Source: Chloroflexota bacterium (GTDB taxonomy: Bacteria; Chloroflexota; Anaerolineae; Anaerolineales; UBA11579). From it: DNA of 64,000 nucleotides. The stretch lies in contig VRUJ01000014.1 in assembly GCA_019456165.1 (NCBI GenBank), positions 1 through 64,000 on the forward strand, in the 5' to 3' direction. Under the pieces are notes generated by a model. The model was given only the letters and a program-made list of their open reading frames with translations. It did no database searches and was not told the DNA's origin. Positions 56,738-64,000 of the stretch are shown here, one piece after another; positions within the stretch are counted from its first letter, which is position 1, and the number at the start of each line of letters is the position of its first letter. The translations under genes and the position numbers were made by a program.

Positions 56738-57831
56738 ATGAGGCGGATTGGAATATTGACTGGCGGGGGGGACGCGCCAGGATTAAACGCAGTTATCCGC
56801 GCGGTCGTAAAAACGGCCATTAACCACTACGGTTATGAGGTATTGGGGATATTAGATGGCTTTGATGGTTTATTAGAAGAAAGTGGCTTGATGCCGTTGA
56901 CTCTGGAAAGTGTACGCGGCATCTTGCCGCGTGGTGGGACTATATTAGGGGCGGCCAATCGCGGAAATCCCTTTGCGCGTGAAACTGAGCAGAATGGCCA
57001 ATTGGTAGTTGAAGATACCTCAGATGAATGTATCGCCCGGATTAATGAATTAGGCATAAACGCTCTAATAGTTGTAGGGGGTGATGGCACCCTAAGAATC
57101 GCTAAGGAAATGTATGATAAAGGTGTCCCTACGATTGGTGTGCCCAAGACGATTGATAATGATGTCGGTGGAACAGAAGTCACTTTTGGATTTGATACTG
57201 CCTTAAACATAGCGATGGAGGCGATTGACCGGCTGCACACTACCGCAGAGTCGCATCACCGTGTGATGATCTTAGAATTGATGGGCCGGGACGCAGGATT
57301 CATCGCGCTACATGCTGGGGTTGCTGGGGTGCGGATGTGATCTTGATCCCGGAAATTCCATTTTCTTTCGAAGCGATTTGTCAAAAAGTGCAAAAAAGAA
57401 AAGAAAGTGGGCGCAAATTCAGTATTTTTGCCGTCTCTGAAGGAGCACATCCTAAAGGGGAGCAGAAGGTTTTCCGGCGGGCTGAAGATAATCTCTACGT
57501 CGCCCGTTTGGGTGGAATTGGCCAGGTAGTGGGTAAGTTTGTAGAAAGTGTGTGTAAATCTGAGACACGCGTTACAGTCCTAGGACATCTCCAACGCGGC
57601 GGAACACCCACAGCTTTCGATCGTTGGTTAGCTACACGGTACGGGGCTGCGGCGGTCCGGGCCGCGGCTGCCAACAATTTTGGGCATATGGTGGCATTGC
57701 ATGATGCTAAGATTATCGAGGTACCCCTCGTAGACGCACTAAAAGAACCGAAAAGAGTTGATGTGCATGGAGATGCAATTGCCACGGCGCGGGATTTAGG
57801 CATATATTTAGGGGATGAAGTAGAGGAGTAA
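56738..57831 (+). pseudogene. pfkA: 6-phosphofructokinase, split by an apparent one-base frameshift at 57326-57329
   Basis: ORF1 56738..57340 (RRIGILTGGGDAPGLNAVIRAVV...HAGVAGVRM*) and ORF2 57337..57831 (VILIPEIPFSFEAICQKV...). A -1 shift on GGGG gives HAGVAGGADVILIPE. Confidence 0.9.
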
Positions 57832-57868
57832 TCGAATTTTTTTTTTACCTTAAGGTTAGATTTAACGC

Positions 57869-57897
57869 AGAAAGCCGCTTATTAGAAGCGGCTTTCT
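57869..57897 (+). terminator. Long hairpin downstream of pfk
   Basis: AGAAAGCCGCTT-attag-AAGCGGCTTTCT, 12-bp perfect stem. Confidence 0.6.
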
Positions 57898-57908
57898 GAC
57901 TGTTTAGA

Positions 57909-57954
57909 CGCTGTGGCACTCTATCGTTCGAAAACGGGGAGGTGTGCCACAGCG
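57909..57954. other. Second intergenic stem-loop (candidate structured RNA)
   Basis: CGCTGTGGCAC ... GTGCCACAGCG, 11-bp perfect stem, 24-nt loop. Confidence 0.6.
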
Positions 57955-58092
57955 CCTGTTTTGGTACTACACATAGGCAACACCTCCTTTACGTTGAGAT
58001 GGCGGAATCTACCAGTTTCTATGTAAGGATTTCATATTAATGGTATATAAAAAGTATCACACAGGTTGGAGAATGTGTCAATGGATGAGAGC

Positions 58093-58791
58093 TTAATTTG
58101 ATAGGTTATTTAGCTCGTCGTCTGATACGTCCAGTTCTATCAACTCGCCGGTGACAACAAATATGGTACGTTCACAGATGTTGGTTACCCTATCTGCCAT
58201 GCGCTCAAGGTTATGCGCCGCCCACTGCAAGTGATTTGCCCGATCAATAGTTTCTGGATCAGAAATCATAAAGGAGATCAATTCGCGAGAAACCTGGTTG
58301 AACAGATCATCTATTTGATCATCTTCTTTGGGAATTGCCAGTGCTTGCTTATCATCGGAATTGACGAAAGCTTGAATGGCACGGTGCAGCATATCAGCTG
58401 TGATTTCTGCCATGCGCGGCAGGTCGACTAAAGGTTTAAGCAGGAGATCTTCACCCATATTAATGTTAATACGGGCGATTCCTTTGGCATAATCTCCCAT
58501 ACGTTCAAGCTCGCTGCTGATATCCAGGATAGCGGCTAATATTCGCAGGTCGGTGGCCATTGGCTGTTGGCTGGCAATTATTACAAGGCATTGGGTTTCA
58601 ATATCGAAACGCTTGTCATTTATCTGTTGGTCATTGGCATATATACTTCGGGAGGCTTTGATATCGCGTGTACGCAAAGATTCGACGGCTGAAATTGTAG
58701 CTTGCTCCACCATACCGCCTAAATCTACAACATCATCCAATAGTTCTTTAATTTTGCGTTCGAGAGTTTCTCTCGTCATGGTGCACCTCAA
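58093..58791 (-). CDS. phoU: PhoU-family regulator
   Basis: LLDDVVDLGGMVEQATISAVESL...INDKRFDIETQCLVIIASQQPMATDLRILAAILDISSELERMGDYAKGIARI. Confidence 0.93.
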   Translation of the reverse strand: MRCTMTRETLERKIKELLDDVVDLGGMVEQATISAVESLRTRDIKASRSIYANDQQINDKRFDIETQCLVIIASQQPMATDLRILAAILDISSELERMGDYAKGIARININMGEDLLLKPLVDLPRMAEITADMLHRAIQAFVNSDDKQALAIPKEDDQIDDLFNQVSRELISFMISDPETIDRANHLQWAAHNLERMADRVTNICERTIFVVTGELIELDVSDDELNNLSN

Positions 58792-58889
58792 GCTATATTA
58801 TACGCAAATTATGGAGAAAAATGTATATTCGCTAAAGGGGAATTTTAGGGGAAAACCCAAAATTTTTTCACTACTTTATTATTGAATAA

Positions 58890-59963
58890 TTATTCTTCGT
58901 TTGATCGTGTTTCGACGGCTTTCCCATTGTGGAAACAAGCTAGGGGATGCCCTGGATCTGCCCAGACGTGTACAGTAGTACCAGGAGGAATGATCTTGGT
59001 GTGTGGTTGAATTGCGTGCAGCAATCTACCTGATGGGAGGCGTAAGCGGTATATGTTATGCGCTCCTTTGAAGTGCCGGGCTAAAATTATAGCTTTTTCT
59101 CCTGATTTGGGCTTAAACGTAATATCGTCGGCGCGTGCAGCCAATTCAACTGGGGTGTTGACCGGTAGATCAACTCTTTGGGGAATTATCCCAATCTCTG
59201 TTTGGATGCCGTCGGGGTGGACTTCGCCAAGCAAGAAATCTGTATTTCCCATAAATTCGGCAACAAAGCGGGTGGCAGGTTGGTGGAAGATCTCTTCCGG
59301 TGAGCCAATTTGTTCAATCCGGCCTTTATTCATTACAGCCAGCCGGTCTCCCATAAAGAGGGCTTCTTCTTGATCATGTGTGACGAAAATTGATGTAATA
59401 TTTATGGTCTTCAGGATTATGCGGACTTCTTCGCGAATTTTTATGCGTAGATCAGCATCCAAATTACTGAAGGGTTCATCCAGCAGGATGATTATTGGTT
59501 GCGGTGTGAGCGCGCGAGCCAGGGCAACTCGCTGGCGCTGCCCGCCAGAAAGCTCGTGCGGGTAACGATGAGTGAGCTCATCAAGACCAGCTAGTGTAAG
59601 CATTGAGGATATATTGGAAGTTTGGGTATTTTTCGAGTGGGGCTTGACACCGAAGGAAACGTTTTCATTTACTGTGAGATGCGGGAAAAGAGCGTAATCT
59701 TGAAAAACCATACCGACCCCCCGGTTTTCTGGAGGTATGTTTATGTGCGAATTAGCTACCATTGTTTCGTCAAGTTTTATGTTTCCAGCATCCGGTTCTT
59801 CAAATCCTGCGATAAGCCTTAGAGCTGTGGTCTTCCCACAACCGCTGGGTCCCACCAAAGCGATAATCTCATTGCAATGCACAGATAGGTTTAGATCATC
59901 GATAGCGATAACATTCCCATAATTTTTGTATAAACCTTGTATGTCAACTGCAATATCGGTCAT
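58890..59963 (-). CDS. fbpC: Fe(3+)-type ABC transporter ATP-binding protein
   Basis: GPSGCGKTTALRLIAGFEEPDAG; LSGGQRQRVALARAL; C-terminal TOBE-like region; adjacent to fbpB and fbpA. Confidence 0.9.
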   Translation of the reverse strand: MTDIAVDIQGLYKNYGNVIAIDDLNLSVHCNEIIALVGPSGCGKTTALRLIAGFEEPDAGNIKLDETMVANSHINIPPENRGVGMVFQDYALFPHLTVNENVSFGVKPHSKNTQTSNISSMLTLAGLDELTHRYPHELSGGQRQRVALARALTPQPIIILLDEPFSNLDADLRIKIREEVRIILKTINITSIFVTHDQEEALFMGDRLAVMNKGRIEQIGSPEEIFHQPATRFVAEFMGNTDFLLGEVHPDGIQTEIGIIPQRVDLPVNTPVELAARADDITFKPKSGEKAIILARHFKGAHNIYRLRLPSGRLLHAIQPHTKIIPPGTTVHVWADPGHPLACFHNGKAVETRSNEE

Positions 59964-59972
59964 GGTAAATTC

Positions 59973-61625
59973 CTAGGAGCGGTGTTCGGATTTCTGATCG
60001 CGCAAGATCAGCGCGGCTAAGGGAAGTGAGGAAACCAAGATGAGGATTAGAGCCGGAGCAGCCGCGCGGGCGAAAAATGCTTCGGAGACCGCACTCCACA
60101 CACTGGTTGCTAAAGTCTTAAAGCCATATGGCGCTAGGATCAGGGTGGCGGGTAATTCTTTCATCGTAGTGAGAAAAACGAGACCAGCGCCAGCTGCTAA
60201 ACCTGGGCGGATGAGGGGCATGGTGATCTTTTGGAAAACTTGCAGAGGTTTTTGGCCTAGGCTGCGACCTGCCTCTTCAAAATTAGGCGGAACTTGCAGC
60301 ATACTGGTACGCACAGCACCAACAGCTTCGGGGAGAAATAGAATGGCATAAGCGAAGACTAAAAGAGGTAATGTTTGGTAGAGAAATGGAGCGAAATTGG
60401 CGCCGAAGAATACCAACGCCAAGGCAATGACAATTCCCGGTAACGCGAATGCTATGTACGTGAGACGATCTAGCAGGCGGCTAACCGGGTTAGGCCTACG
60501 GATGGCGAGCGCCGCCACAGGTAGAGCTGCAACCAGGGTAACTCCCGAAGCCAGGGAAGATCCCAAAATGGAATTTTTTGCTGCCAACCATAAGCTGCCG
60601 ATTTGTTCCCCTGCTTCTAGGCCGCGTAGGAGCCAAAAAATTAACATGCCCGCAGGCATAACTAATGCTGCCCCTACTAACAAACTGCAGAATATCAAAG
60701 CAGGCCAGCGCCAGCGGCCTAGCTGGATTACCGCAGCAGGCTTGGACGCCGAAGCGTCACTGCGGTAATAACGCGCCTTTCCCCGCGTCCAAATTTCGAA
60801 CGCTAAGATCAGGATTGCGATGCTGACTAATACCAAAGCAAGAACCGCGGCAGTAGAGCGGTTGAAAGAAGATTGATATTGGATGTAGATCACGCGTGTA
60901 AAAGTGTTGTAACGCATGATGGAGACGGCACCAAAATCCCGCAGCACATACAGGGCAACGAGCAGGCCGCCTGCCGCGATGGCCGGGCGAATTTGTGGGA
61001 ATGTCACCCGCCAAAATGTGCTCCAGGCGTTCAGCCCCAGGCTGCGAGCGGCATCCTCAAGAGCGGGGTCTATCTTCTGGAGCGCAGCGCGCACGCTCAA
61101 CAGAATGAAGGGATAGCTCATTAGAGTGAGGATCAACATCGCTCCGGGGAAGCCGTAAATATCAGGGAAGCGTTCAATTCCTAAAGAGGATTCAAGCCAA
61201 TTCTGGAACAATCCGCGTGGCCCTATTGTGGAGACCATCAAGTATGCTCCCACATAGCTGGGAATCACCAATGGAAGAGGTGTGAGCACCGCCCATAACC
61301 GACGAAAGGGGAGATCGCTGCGCACTGTCAGCCAGGCAACCGGTACCGCGATAGCTGTGGATGCCAAAGTAACCGCGAAAGCTAACCATATTGTTCGCCC
61401 TACCGTTTCGAGTGTTTGGATGCGGAAGATCTGTTCCCAGGTAGATTGATCGGCACCATAAGCCCGCAAAATCAGATAAAAAATTGGCAGCAGCACCAAT
61501 CCTGCTACGAAAATGGTAGGTATCCATAGCCCAAAAATTGATCTTAGGGTGGGATATCTGGCTTGAGATGGTATAACCCGCAAGCGTCTAAGTTGAGAGG
61601 GCTGCTGCCTAAGAATTTCGCTCAT
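59973..61625 (-). CDS. fbpB: Fe(3+)-type ABC transporter permease (fused duplicate)
   Basis: Two BPD_transp_1 halves with EAA-like loops (LEDAARSLGLNAWSTFWRVTFPQIRPAI; FEEAGRSLGQKPLQVFQKITMPLIRPGL). Confidence 0.9.
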   Translation of the reverse strand: MSEILRQQPSQLRRLRVIPSQARYPTLRSIFGLWIPTIFVAGLVLLPIFYLILRAYGADQSTWEQIFRIQTLETVGRTIWLAFAVTLASTAIAVPVAWLTVRSDLPFRRLWAVLTPLPLVIPSYVGAYLMVSTIGPRGLFQNWLESSLGIERFPDIYGFPGAMLILTLMSYPFILLSVRAALQKIDPALEDAARSLGLNAWSTFWRVTFPQIRPAIAAGGLLVALYVLRDFGAVSIMRYNTFTRVIYIQYQSSFNRSTAAVLALVLVSIAILILAFEIWTRGKARYYRSDASASKPAAVIQLGRWRWPALIFCSLLVGAALVMPAGMLIFWLLRGLEAGEQIGSLWLAAKNSILGSSLASGVTLVAALPVAALAIRRPNPVSRLLDRLTYIAFALPGIVIALALVFFGANFAPFLYQTLPLLVFAYAILFLPEAVGAVRTSMLQVPPNFEEAGRSLGQKPLQVFQKITMPLIRPGLAAGAGLVFLTTMKELPATLILAPYGFKTLATSVWSAVSEAFFARAAAPALILILVSSLPLAALILRDQKSEHRS

Positions 61626-61627
61626 CG

Positions 61628-62653
61628 TTAGGGTAAGGCACCCACCTCCTGGAGCAGCTCAACTGACCCCTGCAAATCGGAAAGGTCACCCAGCGCGATA
61701 TCCAGAGCGTTTAGCTCAGTTAGAGGCGTCAACCCGGTAAAGATTTGGATATCAGGGATCAGGGGGTATTCGAATGTCTCGGAGGCGAAGTACTGCTGGG
61801 CAGTCTCAGATAAGAGGAACTCAATGAATTCCAGCGCCGCGGCTTCATTCTGGCCGGTAGCGATTCGTCCAATGCCGGATACCATCACAAGTGATCCAGG
61901 GCCGCCGGAAGGGAGAAAATAATTGCGGGCAGCGAATCCTTCGCCTTCTTCTGCGATAAAGCGGTACAAATAATAGTGGTTGACAAAACCAACATCCACC
62001 TCACCTGAGGCTACCGCCGCCACGGTAGGGGTATTCTTTTCGTAGAATACAGGCTCGTTTGCTAGGATGCCTAGCAGCCACTCGCGGGTGGCTTCTTCAC
62101 CCCATACTTGGCGCATCCCGGTGATCATGGTTTGGAATGAACCATTGGTGGGGGGCAAGCCGATGCGGCCTTTCCAGGCTGGGTCGGTAAATCCATGCAG
62201 GTCTTCGGGCAGGTCATCCGGGCTGAGGCGCTCAGAGTTATAAACCACCACGCGGGCACGGCCAGAGATTCCCACCCAAAGGTTCTGGGGTGATCGGAAG
62301 CGTTCATCAACTAAATACATGAGGTCAAAAGGTAGTTGGGCCAAAAGCCCGGCATCAGCGACAGCCCCGAGACCTCCCGGATCTTGGGCAAAAAACAGGT
62401 CCGCAGGGGAATTCTCACCTTCTTCCAGGAGAGTGGCAGCCAGCTCAGCTGTACTTCCGTAGCGTACTTGCACTTCTATGCCGCTGGCCTCGGTGAATTG
62501 AGTGATGATCGGCTCAACCAGGCTTTCGCTGCGCCCGGAATAAAGCACCAGGGTGTTTGAGCTTTCATCAGAAGATCCCAGGGTGCAAGCGCTGAATAAT
62601 AATCCCGTAAGAACTAAGGTGGAAATAATAATAAATTCGTGTTGTGATTTCAT
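61628..62653 (-). CDS. fbpA: Fe(3+)-binding periplasmic-type lipoprotein
   Basis: Lipobox LLFSACTLG; LVLYSGRSESLVEPIITQFTEASGIEVQVRYGSTAELAATLLEEG; VGFVNHYYLYR. Confidence 0.9.
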   Translation of the reverse strand: MKSQHEFIIISTLVLTGLLFSACTLGSSDESSNTLVLYSGRSESLVEPIITQFTEASGIEVQVRYGSTAELAATLLEEGENSPADLFFAQDPGGLGAVADAGLLAQLPFDLMYLVDERFRSPQNLWVGISGRARVVVYNSERLSPDDLPEDLHGFTDPAWKGRIGLPPTNGSFQTMITGMRQVWGEEATREWLLGILANEPVFYEKNTPTVAAVASGEVDVGFVNHYYLYRFIAEEGEGFAARNYFLPSGGPGSLVMVSGIGRIATGQNEAAALEFIEFLLSETAQQYFASETFEYPLIPDIQIFTGLTPLTELNALDIALGDLSDLQGSVELLQEVGALP

Positions 62654-62689
62654 GTATTTTCAAAGCTCCGTAGTGAATTGAATATATTA

Positions 62690-63175
62690 TTAATGTTCAT
62701 GATTGAGTGTATGCTGTGATGTGATCGTGTGGATTAGATCGCTCCTCTTGGGGGCGCAGTCTGGGCAGTAACCTTCAAAACACATGCACGTGTGACTGAA
62801 AGCAACCCCGTGCTCCCCGGCTAACTCGTCCTTAGCCTGGTTGATGCGCTTGGTTTGCATCTCGATGACCTTCCCACAGGTCAGGCAAGTGAAATGGTAG
62901 TGCTCGGCCTTGTCCACCTTCTCGTAGTATTCGCGTTTGTGGTCGCGCGCAAAATATAACTGCGAGACCAGATCGACATCCTTAAGTTTGTTGAGCGTGC
63001 GGTATACGGTAGCCAGACTGATGTAGGGGTCGTGGATGTTGGCTATCTGGCTGATAGTTTCCGCGTCCAGGTGGCGCTCGGCCTGCTCCAGGATCTGCAA
63101 CACGATCAGCCGCTGCGGGGTGGCGCGCAGACCGTGTTCGTTAAGCTGTTGGCGTAGATATTGCTTGGTTTGCAT
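62690..63175 (-). CDS. fur: Fur-family transcriptional regulator
   Basis: GLRATPQRLIVLQILEQAERHLDAETI; ISLATVYRTLNKLKDVDLVSQL; HYHFTCLTCGKVIEM; CFEGYCPDCAPK. Confidence 0.93.
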   Translation of the reverse strand: MQTKQYLRQQLNEHGLRATPQRLIVLQILEQAERHLDAETISQIANIHDPYISLATVYRTLNKLKDVDLVSQLYFARDHKREYYEKVDKAEHYHFTCLTCGKVIEMQTKRINQAKDELAGEHGVAFSHTCMCFEGYCPDCAPKRSDLIHTITSQHTLNHEH

Positions 63176-63212
63176 GTTTTAACCCAATGCTTTCTCGTTG
63201 AGGCGTCAATGC

Positions 63213-63237
63213 CTAGTTGCAAATCATTCTCAACTAG
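63213..63237. promoter_or_regulatory. Fur-box-like palindrome upstream of fur
   Basis: CTAGTTGcAAATCATTctCAACTAG; 10 of 12 positions symmetric; minus strand core TGAGAAT-G-ATTTGCA resembles the 7-1-7 Fur consensus. Confidence 0.65.
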
Positions 63238-63323
63238 AAGTATACCCCCAGCCAGCAAATTTTGCAAGGCTTTGTATTAAATTTCACTTATGGTGGGGAT
63301 GGGGAGAAATATATCTTATATGC

Positions 63324-63761
63324 TCAGTCAACTTTTGACGAGCCAATAATCCTGTTATCGCGTTCCCAGCGTTGGATGGCGGCTTGCAGCCACTTGTAGC
63401 GGTTTGCTTCGGGCATTCTATCGCTTTCGTAGGCAATTAGTCTTTCTACCACACCGTGATCTCCACCCACTTTGTTAAGTAGATCCTGGTACAAAGCAGC
63501 CTGGTTGAGCGCATCGCCAAAGACTTCTTCAGCCGAATACGGTTTGCCTGTGATTCGCCGCCATAAATCCCCAAGCTTATCCATGATCCCCTTTTGTGGG
63601 CTTGATGAGCTGCCGTGGTATTTATCTATTATTTCATCTTCCGGTTCATACAGATTGACCCCGCATTCTGGGCAGCGCGTTAGCTCAATAAAAACGTGCG
63701 CGCCGCAGTTGGCGCATTCAATTTCGTTTTCGCGGGGAGGGGGATCTATGCTAGTGGGCAT
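63324..63761 (-). CDS. Zinc-ribbon protein
   Basis: IECANCGAHVFIELTRCPECGVNLYEPEDE; start MPTSIDPPP at 63761 preferred. Confidence 0.75.
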   Translation of the reverse strand: MPTSIDPPPRENEIECANCGAHVFIELTRCPECGVNLYEPEDEIIDKYHGSSSSPQKGIMDKLGDLWRRITGKPYSAEEVFGDALNQAALYQDLLNKVGGDHGVVERLIAYESDRMPEANRYKWLQAAIQRWERDNRIIGSSKVD

Positions 63762-63816
63762 GGGGGGATTATACAACTAATTTTAGGCATCTAATGTGTC
63801 ATAATTAGGATTTGGA

Positions 63817-64000
63817 TTAGTAGGAAATGGAATAAATCCCCGTCTTGCCATCATAATTCAGCTCAGTATTGGCAAGTATGTCGCGCCCTATCAAGCACTC
63901 AATTCCATTTAGATTTAGCGGTTGGACAATTGCTGAAATATCAAAATATTCCACCCCAACAAAGGTAAAACCCACTCTAAACACTGGGTGTTTTACTGGC
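63817..64000 (-). CDS. Retropepsin-like aspartyl protease-type protein, C-terminal part (runs off the window)
   Basis: ...PVKHPVFRVGFTFVGVEYFDISAIVQPLNLNGIECLIGRDILANTELNYDGKTGIYSISY*; 'CLIGRDIL' resembles the second-lobe motif of the family. Confidence 0.55.
   Translation of the reverse strand, partial: PVKHPVFRVGFTFVGVEYFDISAIVQPLNLNGIECLIGRDILANTELNYDGKTGIYSISY

Noticed and set aside
57337-57831. Separate gene for a 164-aa protein
   Set aside because: It is the C-terminal half of phosphofructokinase in a shifted frame, not an independent gene.
1-64000. CRISPR arrays, rRNA, tRNA genes
   Set aside because: No regularly spaced direct repeats or recognisable rRNA/tRNA cores were seen by eye; a tRNAscan/Infernal/CRISPR-finder run would be needed to be certain.

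Overview
The window looks like a chromosomal segment of a Chloroflexota (Anaerolineae-like) bacterium. The taxonomic call is inference from gene style, not from a search. From left to right it carries: a partial transposase tail; an ECF sigma / zinc-finger pair; FHA, DUF547 and DUF4173-like genes; a response regulator and uvrC; a Gld-type ABC operon with a DUF4340-like gene; the primary sigma factor; a ~16.5 kb block of ten polytopic GT-C-like glycosyltransferase proteins plus a methyltransferase (13.2-29.8 kb); a NarL/DegS-type two-component pair; a compact Tad/Flp pilus locus (flp, cpaB, cpaE/tadZ, cpaF/tadA, tadB, tadC) followed by comF and hpf; a folate mini-cluster (folK, folB, PTR1/FolM-like SDR) with Lgt-like and TlpA-like genes; a copper-response operon behind a clear CsoR-type operator; two tandem kinase-FHA genes and a receiver-GGDEF gene, all with damaged catalytic signatures; a haloalkane dehalogenase with no ordinary start codon; a 6-phosphofructokinase gene split by a one-base frameshift; phoU; and a fur-fbpABC iron-uptake block with a Fur-box-like palindrome. 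The strongest second-look items are: (1) the 51.4-55.4 kb signalling island, with an in-frame TAA in kinase 1, HRD to HGN in kinase 2, and receiver Asp to Glu plus GGDEF to MGAKF in the third gene; (2) the pfk frameshift at a GGGG run; (3) the apparent ATA start of the dehalogenase; (4) the dense GT-C cluster; (5) CopA with a CxxC to DxxD metal-binding domain; (6) two short ORFs (a Flp pilin and a Lys-rich tail-anchored-type protein) absent from the supplied ORF track. No CRISPR array, rRNA or tRNA was recognised by eye. All family names come from reading motifs, not from database searches.
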